The notes beneath the pieces are model-generated. The model saw nothing but the letters and a program-made list of their open reading frames with translations, searched no databases and was not told the DNA's origin. This document shows, piece by piece, positions 1 to 9,277 of a stretch of DNA of 60,965 bases. A program made the translations under genes and the position numbers. The stretch covers positions 1 through 60,965 of the forward strand of contig JACPHN010000196.1 of NCBI GenBank assembly GCA_016188575.1. Direction: 5' to 3'. This DNA comes from Candidatus Schekmanbacteria bacterium (GTDB lineage Bacteria; CSSED10-310; JACPHN01). The first letter of the stretch is position 1. Every line of letters begins with the position of its first letter.

Positions 1-1
1 A

Positions 2-283
2 TGGGCGACGCCGGAGCTGGCGAAAGCCCGCGCGGAGCTGGAGCGGCTGGCGGCGAGCCCGGAGCTGCGCCGGCAGTACGAGGGCCGCATCGACTGGCTC
101 CGGGACTACATCACCGACATGGAGGGCTCGTTCGAGGACGGCCTGGAGAAGGGCCGGGATGAAGGACAGCAGCGGGAGCGAGCCTTGCTCCGCTCGATGG
201 TTTCCCGCGGCCTGACCGTCGAGCAGATTTGTGAGCTGACGGGCATGGCCGCCGCGGACGTGCGGCGGGCACTCGAACTGTAG
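2..283 (+). CDS. C-terminal end of an Rpn-type PD-(D/E)XK nuclease/transposase-like protein (5' cut by window edge)
   Basis: The reading frame is open from base 2 to a TAG at 281-283 and gives about 93 residues. The visible part has a charged helix, a Lys/Arg/Glu/Gly/Gln-rich stretch (EKGRDEGQQRERALL) and a last segment (TVEQICELTGMAAADVRRAL) that resembles the C-terminal helix-turn-helix-like tail of Rpn-family recombination-promoting nucleases (PD-(D/E)XK putative transposases). The catalytic part lies outside the window. Part of this sequence (bases 47-88) occurs again, without the rest of the gene, at 25123-25164 behind another Rpn-like gene. The assignment rests on the tail alone. Confidence 0.55.
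   Translation, partial: WATPELAKARAELERLAASPELRRQYEGRIDWLRDYITDMEGSFEDGLEKGRDEGQQRERALLRSMVSRGLTVEQICELTGMAAADVRRALEL
47..88 (+). repeat. 42-bp exact repeat, copy 1 (second copy at 25123-25164)
   Basis: These 42 bases, encoding LAASPELRRQYEGR in the Rpn-type tail, are identical to 25123-25164. The second copy lies in intergenic DNA behind an Rpn-like gene, so it is probably the remnant of a paralogue. Confidence 0.9.
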
Positions 284-443
284 CCCCGCCGGGCGCATCG
301 GCCGCAACGGCTTGCTCCGGAGGTCGGCTGTCGCGTCGACGTCGAAGAGGCGGTGGATGCGGGACGTGGCCTCCTGCTTCCCGCGAGCGAACTGGCCTGC
401 TAGACTGCTCAATAGCGCAACTGCACAGGGAAAACAGACGTCC

Positions 444-2258
444 ATGGCCTCGCTCGTGATCACGCAAGTCAGCGGTGAAGAGACGCGATTGCGTCTTCGA
501 GAGGAGATCTTTACCATTGGCCGGCATGCGGGTAGCGATCTGCACCTCGACGGACCAGGGGTCTCGCGAGACCACGCACGAATCGTTTGCGAGGACGGTG
601 TCTACTTCATCGAGGACCTGGGCAGCCGGCTCGGCACGCTGGTTGACGGCCGGCCGGTGCGCCGGGAGCGCCTTTGGGATGGCTGCGCGATCGAGATCGC
701 AACGTATCGGATCGGTTTCCGAGGCGATGAGCCGTCCGCGGACGCCGACGCCACGATCGGACCCGGCTTCGAGCTTCCCGCTGCGGTGCGGCGCCAGCTC
801 ACCGTGACCGCGGACCTGCCTGCCGCTTTGGCGGCGACCGATTCCATCGGCTTTGACCTCGATGCGGGGACGGGACCGGACGCTCAAGGCGACGCTGTCG
901 ACCGCACGACCAAGCTAGTCGTAGTTTGCGGGGGAGCGGTGGTGGGCGAGCACGTTCTCGAGAATCTCCCGATCTCGATCGGACGCGGTTCGGAAAACGA
1001 CATCGTCTTGAAAGGCATCGAGGTATCGCGGCGGCACGCGACCCTCACCTTCGACATGACGAGGTGCCAGTTCGTCGTGCGGGACCTCGACTCGGCCAAC
1101 GGGACGTTCGTGAGTGGAGCGCCCGTCGAGACTGAAGCCATGATTGCCCACGGGGCAGAGATTTCGATTGGCGAGTTTACGTTGCTGTTCCGGTGTCCGT
1201 GGCGTCCGACGGATACGGCGCCGGCGGACCCGAGCATGCCGGCCGAACCGCTCCAGGGCATCACGCTGCATGAGGAAATGCCGGCAACGAAGGACCCGGA
1301 CGGCGGCTCGGCCGCGCGTGAAGATGGCGTTGCGCAAGGCGGCGAGCTGATCCTGGTCGTACGCGGCGGGCCAACCGCGGGGCGCACGGTTCACGTCGAT
1401 CTCGACGATCTGGAGGAGCTGGCAATCGGACGCGACGAGGCCGCTGAGATTCGCCTCGACGACGAGAGCGTCTCGCGTCGACATGCGCTCATTACGCGGA
1501 CGCCGATGCGCCTGGAGCTACAGGATCTGGGAAGCATGAACGGGACGACGCAAAACGGCGCGCCGGTCGATCGGTGCGAGCTCGCCGAGGGTGACCTGCT
1601 GCAGTTCGGCAGCATCGCCGTGCAGGTGGAGCGGCTGTGGATTCCACGGCCCGAGCCCGTCGAGGCCCCGGCGCCGCCGTCCGCGCGGCTGCCGCGATGG
1701 GCGGTGCGCGCCGCGGCCGGGCTCGCCGCAGCGGTGACGGCGGCGGCGGTCATCGTTCTGATCGCCCTGGCCATGGGGCGCTCCGGAACCTCCTTCGTGG
1801 CCACCACCGGCGGCGCGCCAACCCTGTCGCCGCCTCTCGAGCAGTCCCCTGCGTCCGCTCCGCTCGCGAAGCCCGGCTCGTCGGCCGCGGTCCGCCGCTC
1901 GCGTCCCACGAGCCGCACCGATCCTCTGGAAAGCGCCCAACGCGCTCTCGCCGCCGGACAGTACCAGGAGGCCCGCGACCAGTTCTCGCGGGTGCTCGCG
2001 GCGGACCCCGATCAGGCCGACGCCAACGCCGCGATTCGGCAGATCGAGGCCCATGCGCGCCGGCTCTACCGGAGCAACCGGCACCTGCTGGCTCTCGATC
2101 CCGAGCGAGCGCGTGAAGGACTTCGCGAGGTCGTCGCCATGCTTCCGGATGACCACATCCTGTCCCGCATGGCGCGCAAGGAGCTTCCCGAGCTGCAGGA
2201 GGACGAGAGCGCCGAGGCGGCCCTGGGCGGGGCTCCAATCGACTATCTTACGGATTGA
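444..2258 (+). CDS. Triple-FHA-domain, single-span membrane protein with a C-terminal TPR-like region
   Basis: The 604-residue protein carries three forkhead-associated phosphothreonine-binding domains at about residues 22-92, 175-248 and 325-395. Each has the GR...SR.H...NG pattern: IGRHAGSD with SRDHARI (the third element is G-T here), IGRGSEND with SRRHATL and SANGTFV, and IGRDEAAE with SRRHALI and SMNGTTQ. A Pro-rich stretch and one hydrophobic helix (about 419-444) follow, then a Pro/Ser linker and a helical TPR-like region (about 494-600). The FHA domains should therefore face the cytoplasm and the TPR region the periplasm. ATG 444 was chosen because the first FHA strand begins directly after it; the frame is open further upstream but without domain content. 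Such proteins read Ser/Thr kinase output. The target is unknown. Confidence 0.85.
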   Translation: MASLVITQVSGEETRLRLREEIFTIGRHAGSDLHLDGPGVSRDHARIVCEDGVYFIEDLGSRLGTLVDGRPVRRERLWDGCAIEIATYRIGFRGDEPSADADATIGPGFELPAAVRRQLTVTADLPAALAATDSIGFDLDAGTGPDAQGDAVDRTTKLVVVCGGAVVGEHVLENLPISIGRGSENDIVLKGIEVSRRHATLTFDMTRCQFVVRDLDSANGTFVSGAPVETEAMIAHGAEISIGEFTLLFRCPWRPTDTAPADPSMPAEPLQGITLHEEMPATKDPDGGSAAREDGVAQGGELILVVRGGPTAGRTVHVDLDDLEELAIGRDEAAEIRLDDESVSRRHALITRTPMRLELQDLGSMNGTTQNGAPVDRCELAEGDLLQFGSIAVQVERLWIPRPEPVEAPAPPSARLPRWAVRAAAGLAAAVTAAAVIVLIALAMGRSGTSFVATTGGAPTLSPPLEQSPASAPLAKPGSSAAVRRSRPTSRTDPLESAQRALAAGQYQEARDQFSRVLAADPDQADANAAIRQIEAHARRLYRSNRHLLALDPERAREGLREVVAMLPDDHILSRMARKELPELQEDESAEAALGGAPIDYLTD

Positions 2259-2451
2259 GGCCATCCAGGCGCATGAGGCGCCGAGGATCCGAAGCGAGCC
2301 GCCCCAGGGGGGGCCGAGGACCCGGGCGACCGGGCCGCCACCTTCGCGAGGCTTGCGGCGGTCATCCGGCCTCCGGGTCGGTGTCGATGCGATCGCGACG
2401 GCCGCGGGCAGCCTGGGCGGCCCGCGGTCGTCCGTCGTGGCGCGCTCCGAG

Positions 2452-3807
2452 CTACGGAACGATCCGCCGTTGCCGCTGGAATGCGGCTCGGCCCACGTTT
2501 TGGTTGTCGTCGCCGGCGACGACCTCGCCCTCGTAGCGCCACTCGCTCGTGGTGGTGATCGAGCCGCGCAAGGAGCCGGTGCACTCCAGCTCGACTCTAT
2601 ACCGTCGCCCGTCGGCGGCGTTCGCTCCGAGGGAAGTTGGGGGCCCGAGCTGGGCGCAGGCGAGCGGAACGTTGGCGCCCCCGACGATCGCCGCCTTGAC
2701 ATTGGCGCCGATGTCCAGAGGCGTTGCCGACTCCGCGCAGCCCTGGTCCGCCGCTTGCACGATCATGCGCACGCGCGGCTTGAAGATCCCTTGCCGCAAC
2801 TGACCCGCCGCCATCCGGGGCAGGCCGATGTCGATCACGCTGAGCTCCCTGCCCGCCTTGGTGTGCGCGACCTGGGTGATTCGCGGCGGCTGCCGATCCG
2901 CCTGGCAGCCGCCCGGGCACGGGACAATCTGGGGAATGAAGCGAATGGGAGCGTCGGCCGCCGCCCCCGGCTTTGGCTCGATCAGCGAGCAGGCACCCAC
3001 GCCACCGAGGCCGAGCATGCTTTCCTCCGTCAGGTTCAACGCCAGATCGGTCGCGCGCAGCCGCACCTCGTACAGCACTACCCACGCGTCGGATCGATCC
3101 GGAAGCTCGCCTGCCGCCACGTTTACGAGACCCTGGGTGGGAAACTCGCACGAGAAACGATCACCGGCCCGCTGGATGCCATTTCCACCGCAATACAGCC
3201 AGTCGGTCAGCGGGGTCAACTCTCTGAGGGGCAACCCACCGCCAAGCAACACGAAGCGCACATAGAACGACGATAGAAATCCACACTGCTCCACATCATG
3301 CGCCTGGACGATGCTGCCGATCCGAAAGCGCGGAGTTCGATCCTGATCCGCCCACACCAGCCTGGCCGTTACGGAGTAGTCATCAATGAAGGGAGGTTGA
3401 TCGTCGAATGGGCATAGCGGCGAGTAGATCTCGAACGAGCAGCCGTCCGGACCCACACGCGCGTCGGGCTGCTTGGCCCAGGAGCTGTCGATGCACTTGT
3501 CGCGGTCGTCCGGCACGCCATCGCCGTCCTTGTCGGGTTTTGCCGTTTCCGTCTCGGTCTCCACGAAGATCGGTGACGCCTGACCCCAGGCTGCCTGCGG
3601 ATCGAAGCCCTGGATCGAGGTGCGGAGCTCGAGCTTCGGCAGCGTCACCTTGACGGGGGTGGGAGTCTTGGTCGGTGGGGTTGGTGTGGTGGTCTTGGTC
3701 GAGGGAGTCGGAGTCCCTGACTTGGTCACCTGCGCGAAAGCGGAGCTCGCCGCAAGGCAGGCGGCAAGCGCGGCCGTCGCTGCGGTCACAGGCCATCGGT
3801 TCATCAT
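2452..3807 (-). CDS. Secreted hypothetical protein with a thrombospondin type 3-like Ca-binding repeat
   Basis: About 450 residues. It starts with a Sec signal peptide (MMNRWPVTAATAALAACL, cleavage probably after SSAFA), followed by a Thr/Pro/Lys-rich low-complexity linker with repeated TPTP-type motifs. A DKDGDGVPDDRDKC motif at about residue 100 is a thrombospondin type 3/OmpA-linker-like calcium-binding repeat. The rest is Cys-containing and unrecognised. An AGGAGG ribosome site lies 5 nt before ATG 3807 and 8 nt before ATG 3804, so either can serve. The start overlaps the stop of the upstream gene (ATGA), so the two are translationally coupled. Its partner carries the same type of repeat, which suggests a common extracellular or envelope location. 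Confidence 0.75.
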   Translation of the reverse strand: MMNRWPVTAATAALAACLAASSAFAQVTKSGTPTPSTKTTTPTPPTKTPTPVKVTLPKLELRTSIQGFDPQAAWGQASPIFVETETETAKPDKDGDGVPDDRDKCIDSSWAKQPDARVGPDGCSFEIYSPLCPFDDQPPFIDDYSVTARLVWADQDRTPRFRIGSIVQAHDVEQCGFLSSFYVRFVLLGGGLPLRELTPLTDWLYCGGNGIQRAGDRFSCEFPTQGLVNVAAGELPDRSDAWVVLYEVRLRATDLALNLTEESMLGLGGVGACSLIEPKPGAAADAPIRFIPQIVPCPGGCQADRQPPRITQVAHTKAGRELSVIDIGLPRMAAGQLRQGIFKPRVRMIVQAADQGCAESATPLDIGANVKAAIVGGANVPLACAQLGPPTSLGANAADGRRYRVELECTGSLRGSITTTSEWRYEGEVVAGDDNQNVGRAAFQRQRRIVP

Positions 3808-6800
3808 CCTTGCCTCCTCACGCGTGCGGAAACGGGGTCCAGTACATCCTGTCGGTCTGCCGCATTGCAGCCGTCGGAGTCGACCGCGCCGGCTTGCGGG
3901 TCCGTGCGCGGACACAGGTCGCGCGCATCGGGGACGCCATCGTGGTCCGAGTCGGTCCGGCAGCCGTAGGACGGACTGTCGCGCTCCAGAATGACATCCT
4001 GCAACACCGGGTTCAGGGCGCCCAGCACCTCGTCGGCCTGCCCGCTGCGAGCATCGACGGGCTCGTTCGGGCAGCGGTCCCATTCGTCGGGAACGCCGTC
4101 CGCATCAGTATCCCGGTAGGGATCGGGTTGCCCCATTCCCTGCGCCAAAGAGCGCCGGAGGGCTCGGCTGAAAGCAGCCAGGCACTCGGGAGCCGCGTTG
4201 TTGCCCATGGCGCATTCGCTGCGTAAGAGGTTTTGCGCGCGCCACACCCGGGTAAGCTCGTCGACACACTGCTGCGCCTCGCTGCTGCCGAGGCCCGAGC
4301 ATTCGCAGGCCGTCAGGCTCGTGGCATGCTCGAGAGTCGCGCCGGCGGCTCGATGCCTGGCGAGGGTCTCCTCCCAGCACCGGGTGCTATCGTCTTCGGC
4401 GACGGTGACGATCGGCACGCCGGCGGGGTCGACTCCCGCGCCTTGCCAGCCGGAATCGCACATCGCGCCTTCCTGCGCCAGAGCGCGCCGGGCGTTCACG
4501 AAGATCAGCGCCAGCGTGGCCACGCCGTTGGCGATCGCGCCGTCCGCCGTGCGCACGAATTCCGCGGTGCCGATGTGGGTCTTGACCATGCGGCCCTCAA
4601 GCGCTGCCCACAGCTCGATGTCGTCTCGGTCACGCTCGAACATCAGGCCGTCGCGCCACAGCAACGCGCCATGAATGGTGGCGGCGTTGTTCTGCGTCAT
4701 GGCCGCGGTGCGCAACGCCGTGGCCAGCCCGAGCCGCCGGATGGCAAAACCCGCGCATTGCTTGCCTCTGGCCAGCTCGCCCATCAGGGTGCGAAGCTCC
4801 CGTTCTGCCGACTTGACTTGTTGCCACATCGGCGACTGGCGGCTGAGGTCTTTGCGATTGATCTGCTCGAGCCCTGTAAAGTCCAGAGCGACCGTGTTGT
4901 TTCCCCGGCGCACCGCGTTGTAGCGGACGATGTAGAGCGGGGGAAGCGCCGGGTGTTGTGGATCCTCGGCATCGCTGAGGTCCGCCGAGGCGCCCAGGTA
5001 GTCCTTCACGAAGTTCTCCCAGTAGTTGTGGCCAAAGCTCGAAGTCGGGGCCAGATGATGCGGAACGGTCAGGTCGGAGATCATGTGCAGCATGGTCGAC
5101 AGACCGTAGAGGCGCACCGACGGATCCTGGCCAATGCCCAGGAGGTACTCGGGGATGCCGTCCGTCGTTTCCTGGTCGCAGTCAGCGCGGCGATCGCTAC
5201 AGCGATTGGTGAAAGCGGAGGGGTAGTCCGCAATTGGCATGATCTCTCGGTCACGACCCGGATACGGTACCCCCGGCATGCGACCCGAGATCCACATCGC
5301 CCAGCCGTCGAGGGCGGCGTCGATGGCGGGCACGTTGGCCATGGCCGGCAGCGGCTTGCTGGTGAAACGGTCCTTACTGTCCGTTGCTCGGCAGTCCGTG
5401 GAGGGAAATCCGTCGTTGGTGGCCAGTAGCCCGCAACCCGCGCGCCGCCTCATCAGCATGTTGCCCGACTCGCGGAATGACACGAAAGCGCCGAACTCGG
5501 CCGCTCCGTGAGCGATCTTGTCGTCGGTTTCGCCGTGCCCCGCCCGGCCGGTATCGCCGATCAGGTGGAATGGAATCGCCCCCCCTTCCCACTGGTAGCC
5601 ACCCGCCGCTCTGGGCGCGAAGGGGGTTCCAGAGCCATCGGACTCCTCGAAGACAGAGTACCCGTCGATGAAGTAGCGGCGCCCGAGTCGATCGTTCGGC
5701 CCGAGACCCGCGATGTGGCGAGCGACGGTTGTGGGATTGCGGAAATCGTACCGGGGCGGCGCCTTGGCGGTATTGTTCGGGCTGAACAGGTCGATGAAGT
5801 GGCTCATCGCGGTCCACGAGGTCAACCCGGCGGGGTCATAGTAGGGTTTCTCGGCAACTGTGATGGCTTTCTGGTACTGGGCCAGGTACGTGTTCATGAC
5901 CCGCTTGCACTCGTTGCCGATCTCGAGGCCATTGTTCTTGCAGAAGTCGTAGAGGTCACGCATGCGCACTCGTACGAGCTTGGTGATGGCCGACTCGGAG
6001 CCGGCAAAGGCCCAACTCTTGAGGATGTCCATGCTCGGCAGCCACTGCGCGAGCTCCTCGCAATCGTCGTCGGAGACGCCATCCCAGACCTTGGCGTCGC
6101 GGTCGAGGTCTCCCTCCTCGGCGAAGTCGAGGCCGATCAGGATGTCTTCGGCGACGCTGGTTTCGCATCGCATGAGCGCCTGCTTGGCCAGCTCGGTAGC
6201 CAAGGCGGCTCCGGCCGCTTCGAACGGCGCCTCGGCGGCCTCGACGGCATCCTCGCATAAGTCCGTAAGAAGGCAACCGATACCCAGAGACGCCACACAG
6301 CAGGCCACCTCGGCGGCATCGTCCCCCCAACTTGGGCCGCTCGGCAGGGAACCGAGAATGCGCGCGCGGGTCGCGCGGTAGATCCTGGAGGTGCCGATCC
6401 AGAGATCCGTCGGCTCGTCGCCGTGGGCGGACAGGTATCCGAGAACCGGGGCCGGTGCGGTCTCCAGAACCTGGCCCGGGATGATCGTTCGCTGCTCGGT
6501 ATCGAGCAGCGGTGGATCGCGCTTGGGCGCCTGGGGGCCGTTGCTCATGCGTTCGGGGTGCGCGAACCAGGGGTCGATCCCGATCATCTTCCACGATTCC
6601 TCGGTCGCATCTCTTCCCTGATCGAGGTGCATATCCCGACGCCGCTGGAGGTTGGCTTCCGGCATCTCCATCCGGTAGTCTCGGAACATCTGTAGCGTCA
6701 GTCTGGCCTCCTGGGCCGTGATGCCGTCGCTGACGATCTCTCTGGCTTCTACTTTCTCGAGATAGCGCAGGGCGAGATTGGCGAGCGCATGATGGGAATC

Positions 6801-6932
6801 CTCGATGTGCGCTCGTGCCGGGGCGGCCTGCAGCATGAGCAGCGCGGCGAGGACAGCGGCGAGTCCGCCCCCGAACGCAACCCTCTTTGGGCGCGCGCCG
6901 GGTCGGAGAGACTCCGAGCTTCTGGTCTTCAT
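3804..6932 (-). CDS. Large secreted protein, zinc phospholipase C/P1-nuclease-like core, C-terminal Ca-binding repeats
   Basis: The 1042-residue product starts at ATG 6932, with AGGAGGT 5 nt upstream and a long signal peptide ending near APARA. Right after the signal is a His-rich segment (HIEDSHHALANLAL). At about residue 640 is LHMISDLTVPHH, resembling the H..D...P.H zinc site of zinc-dependent phospholipase C and S1/P1 nucleases. The C-terminus has two thrombospondin type 3-like motifs (DTDADGVPDEWDRCP and DSDHDGVPDARDLCP). I infer a calcium-stabilised secreted hydrolase of the zinc PLC fold. The rest matches nothing I recognise, so substrate and activity are unknown. Its stop overlaps the start of the downstream secreted gene. 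Confidence 0.65.
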   Translation of the reverse strand: MKTRSSESLRPGARPKRVAFGGGLAAVLAALLMLQAAPARAHIEDSHHALANLALRYLEKVEAREIVSDGITAQEARLTLQMFRDYRMEMPEANLQRRRDMHLDQGRDATEESWKMIGIDPWFAHPERMSNGPQAPKRDPPLLDTEQRTIIPGQVLETAPAPVLGYLSAHGDEPTDLWIGTSRIYRATRARILGSLPSGPSWGDDAAEVACCVASLGIGCLLTDLCEDAVEAAEAPFEAAGAALATELAKQALMRCETSVAEDILIGLDFAEEGDLDRDAKVWDGVSDDDCEELAQWLPSMDILKSWAFAGSESAITKLVRVRMRDLYDFCKNNGLEIGNECKRVMNTYLAQYQKAITVAEKPYYDPAGLTSWTAMSHFIDLFSPNNTAKAPPRYDFRNPTTVARHIAGLGPNDRLGRRYFIDGYSVFEESDGSGTPFAPRAAGGYQWEGGAIPFHLIGDTGRAGHGETDDKIAHGAAEFGAFVSFRESGNMLMRRRAGCGLLATNDGFPSTDCRATDSKDRFTSKPLPAMANVPAIDAALDGWAMWISGRMPGVPYPGRDREIMPIADYPSAFTNRCSDRRADCDQETTDGIPEYLLGIGQDPSVRLYGLSTMLHMISDLTVPHHLAPTSSFGHNYWENFVKDYLGASADLSDAEDPQHPALPPLYIVRYNAVRRGNNTVALDFTGLEQINRKDLSRQSPMWQQVKSAERELRTLMGELARGKQCAGFAIRRLGLATALRTAAMTQNNAATIHGALLWRDGLMFERDRDDIELWAALEGRMVKTHIGTAEFVRTADGAIANGVATLALIFVNARRALAQEGAMCDSGWQGAGVDPAGVPIVTVAEDDSTRCWEETLARHRAAGATLEHATSLTACECSGLGSSEAQQCVDELTRVWRAQNLLRSECAMGNNAAPECLAAFSRALRRSLAQGMGQPDPYRDTDADGVPDEWDRCPNEPVDARSGQADEVLGALNPVLQDVILERDSPSYGCRTDSDHDGVPDARDLCPRTDPQAGAVDSDGCNAADRQDVLDPVSARVRRQG

Positions 6933-7487
6933 GTGACCTCCTTGTGGTGTAATCGAAGCACTTCTCTGGCGCATTTTAGCAAAATGTGTGCCGGGTAAGC
7001 GCGGTCGCCCGAGGGCAACAGGGAGGCCCGGCCGAAACCGGTCGGCGGGCCGGAACGCGGACGCCTTCAGTGTAGCGGCGCAGTCGTGAAGGGCGAAAGG
7101 TAGGAGCACGATCGCGGGGAGCGGCGGCATGTCGCGTCGCCGCACCGCGGGGGAAGGCATCGCACATCCTAAAGACGTCACACGTCATCCTTTCAGCGGC
7201 ACATCGGCTCCAAGCACGTCGATCCGCCACTACCGCGTTACCACGCGCCTGAGATTCCTGACGCGGCAGTGTTGGGTTGGTAGCGATCGAGCCACAGTCG
7301 CTGGGGGGTATTTTGCTTGTCAGCAACCCTCTCGAAACGTGAATTTCTTGCGATTTTCTTTTCCCCGGGGGGCCGGAGGACGCTTGACAGGCCGCGGCGT
7401 TCGTCCTAGATTGGCAACAAGCTGGGAAGGCAGAATGAACGGCAAGAATCCAGCCTCCTATAGAGTAGAGATGGCGAGCTCGGGACG
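6933..7487. other. Divergent intergenic region
   Basis: This 555-bp region lies between the divergent PLC-like gene and the NtrC-like gene. It holds the sigma-70-type promoter at 7384-7412. No convincing gene was seen. The one long open frame across it (from about 7129) lacks recognisable content and ends inside the next gene's start. Confidence 0.6.
7384..7412 (+). promoter_or_regulatory. Sigma-70-type promoter for the NtrC-like activator
   Basis: A perfect -35 hexamer TTGACA (7384-7389) is followed after 17 bp by TAGATT (7407-7412). A start near 7419 would give a leader of about 70 nt before GTG 7488. The spacing is optimal and the match is good, but it is a prediction. Confidence 0.6.
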
Positions 7488-8903
7488 GTGAGCGCAGCGA
7501 CCGGTCTCGACCGCAAACCCCGCATCCTGGTGGTTGACGACGACCCGCTCGGGTGCAAGCTGCTGCGGGTGATCCTGGCTCCGGAGGGTTTCGAGGTCGA
7601 TGCGGCCGGAACTGCCGCGCAGGCCCTGGCCCGCTGCTCGTCCGCGCCACCAGACGTCATCATCCTCGACCTCCGGCTTCCCGACAGGGACGGGCTCGAG
7701 TTCCTCCGCTCCGTCCATGCATCCAACCCGCAGGTCTCCGTCATCATCCTCACCGCCTATGCCGAGGTGAAGACGGCGGTGCAGGCAATCCAGCTCGGTG
7801 CCCTGAACTACCTGACGAAGCCCGTGGACCGAGAGGAGATCGTCATCGTCGTTCGCCGCGCGCTCGAGCACCGGCTACTGCTTCTCGAGGTCGACGAGCT
7901 TCGCCGGCAGCGGACCGCAGCCTCGCATCTCGCAACCTCGATGGGGGGCAGCCGTCCGGTGCGAAACCTGATCGAGCAGGTGGACGTCGTGGCGCCCTCG
8001 GACTTTACCGTCCTCCTCACGGGAGAGACGGGCACGGGCAAGGAGCTGGTCGCGCGGGCGGTCCACCACAACAGCCCGCGGCGCGACCGGCCGCTCGTCG
8101 CTCTCGACTGTGGGGCGATTCCCGAGGCGCTCCTCGAGTCCGAGCTCTTCGGCTACGAGCGGGGTGCCTTCACTGGCGCCGAGCAAAAGCGCGAGGGGCA
8201 TTTCCAGCTTGCCGAGGGAGGCACGCTGTTCCTCGATGAGGTTGGCAACCTCCCGCTGGCGCTGCAGAGCAAGCTGCTTCGGGTGCTCGAGTCTCGCGAA
8301 GTGCGGCCGGTTGGCGGCACCAGGCTCACGCCTCTGGACGTCCGGTTCGTGGCCGCGACGAACGAGGAGCTCCCCAGGCGGGTGCACGACGGCACGTTTC
8401 GCGAGGACCTCTACTACCGGCTCGCCCAGTTCACGATCGCTCTGCCGCCGCTTCGCGAGCGCCGGGAGGACATTCCTTACCTGGTGCAACGCTTCTTGGA
8501 GGATGCCAGCGTCGAGCTGAGGCGCCCGGTGCAGGCGGTAACCCCGGACGCACTCGCGGCTCGGGCCGGCCACGACTGGCCGGGCAACGTGCGGGAGCTC
8601 CGCAACCTCGTCCGCCAGGCGGTGTTGCGAAGCAAGACTCTGGTGCTGGACCGGACCGTGGTCGGGCCGATGCTCGAGCGACCAGTCGCGAGCCAGATGC
8701 GGCGCACCGAGTCGCAGCCCATCGCGGGCCGGACGGTCCGCGAGATCGCCGAGAGCGCCGCCGAGGAGGCCGAACGGGCCGCAATCGTCCAGACGCTCGC
8801 GGCGGCGCGAGGCAACAAGACCCAGGCGGCGCGCGTCTTGGGGACGGATTTCAAGACTCTCCACCTCAAGATGAAGCGCTACGGTATCCGACCGGGAGAC
8901 TGA
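7488..8903 (+). CDS. NtrC-family sigma-54-dependent response regulator (REC-AAA-Fis HTH)
   Basis: The 471-residue protein has a receiver domain (about 12-128; acidic pocket VVDDD, phospho-acceptor Asp61 in ILDLRLPDRDG, Lys111). The AAA+ domain (about 150-385) shows Walker A GETGTGKE (179-186), the intact sigma-54 contact loop GAFTGA (226-231), Walker B GGTLFLDE and a DGTFREDLYYRL segment. A Fis-type helix-turn-helix is at about 430-468. All parts needed to activate sigma-54 RNA polymerase are present. The GTG start gives a complete receiver; no strong ribosome site is visible. The next gene on the same strand, 330 bp away, has a near-consensus -24/-12 promoter, so this protein probably drives the kinase locus. 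The cognate kinase is likely one of the hybrid kinases downstream (inference). Confidence 0.93.
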   Translation: MSAATGLDRKPRILVVDDDPLGCKLLRVILAPEGFEVDAAGTAAQALARCSSAPPDVIILDLRLPDRDGLEFLRSVHASNPQVSVIILTAYAEVKTAVQAIQLGALNYLTKPVDREEIVIVVRRALEHRLLLLEVDELRRQRTAASHLATSMGGSRPVRNLIEQVDVVAPSDFTVLLTGETGTGKELVARAVHHNSPRRDRPLVALDCGAIPEALLESELFGYERGAFTGAEQKREGHFQLAEGGTLFLDEVGNLPLALQSKLLRVLESREVRPVGGTRLTPLDVRFVAATNEELPRRVHDGTFREDLYYRLAQFTIALPPLRERREDIPYLVQRFLEDASVELRRPVQAVTPDALAARAGHDWPGNVRELRNLVRQAVLRSKTLVLDRTVVGPMLERPVASQMRRTESQPIAGRTVREIAESAAEEAERAAIVQTLAAARGNKTQAARVLGTDFKTLHLKMKRYGIRPGD

Positions 8904-8925
8904 CGACCCCGCTTTTTTCGGCATC

Positions 8926-9062
8926 GGCCGAATGTGCTTTACACCTGAGGCCGCCACGCAGGGGCGCGATTTATCGCGGCCGGTCGTCGCGGCCGGTAAT
9001 CCGGGCGGATCATTGCCCGATGATCCCCGGCCCGGCATTGGGGCGCGATGAATCGCGCCCCT
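8926..9062. repeat. Dispersed hairpin-rich repeat, copy 1 (inverted relative to 25164-25292)
   Basis: The reverse complement of this segment aligns over its whole length with 25164-25292 with only scattered differences, for example in ACCTGAGGCCGC, CGGTCGTCGCGGCCGGTAAT and GGGGCGCGATGAATCGCGCC. It contains near-palindromes built on GGCGCGAT/ATCGCGCC. It has no coding content and looks like a small intergenic REP/MITE-like element. Confidence 0.75.
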
Positions 9063-9233
9063 CCGCGCCTCCCGCACCTGCCCACGAATCTGTCCGGCTG
9101 CGCGTCGGCGGGCGCGGGCGGCAGGGAAGCCTGGCACCGGAACCATGGCGCCCGCACCAGGCTGGGGCTCCCCCGCGGCCGGTTTTCGCGGTAATCGCCG
9201 CACAACGGCGCGTTCTCGACGTCGCACACCAGG

Positions 9234-9249
9234 TGGCACGCATCGTGCT
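9234..9249 (+). promoter_or_regulatory. Sigma-54 (-24/-12) promoter of the pseudokinase/ATPase/sensor locus
   Basis: TGGCACGCATCGTGCT matches the TGGCACG-N4-TTGCW consensus except for one base (G for the first T of the -12 element). The invariant GG and GC have the correct spacing. Transcription would start near 9258, just before the AGGAGG ribosome site (9263-9268) of the ATG at 9278. The preceding gene encodes a GAFTGA-containing activator. Confidence 0.6.
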
Positions 9250-9277
9250 TACTGCGCCAGACAGGAGGCTCGCAACG

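Larger units (their letters stand above)
8904..9277. other. Intergenic region with dispersed repeat and sigma-54 promoter
   Basis: This gap of 374 bp holds a repeat also found inverted near 25.2 kb (8926-9062), a hairpin of the form GGGGCGCGATGAATCGCGCC at 9040-9061, and the -24/-12 promoter at 9234-9249. No separate gene is supported. Confidence 0.6.

Noticed and set aside
444-2258. FHA protein as a type VI secretion component
   Set aside because: No T6SS gene is nearby. The three FHA domains, single membrane span and TPR-like tail do not match the usual T6SS FHA protein.
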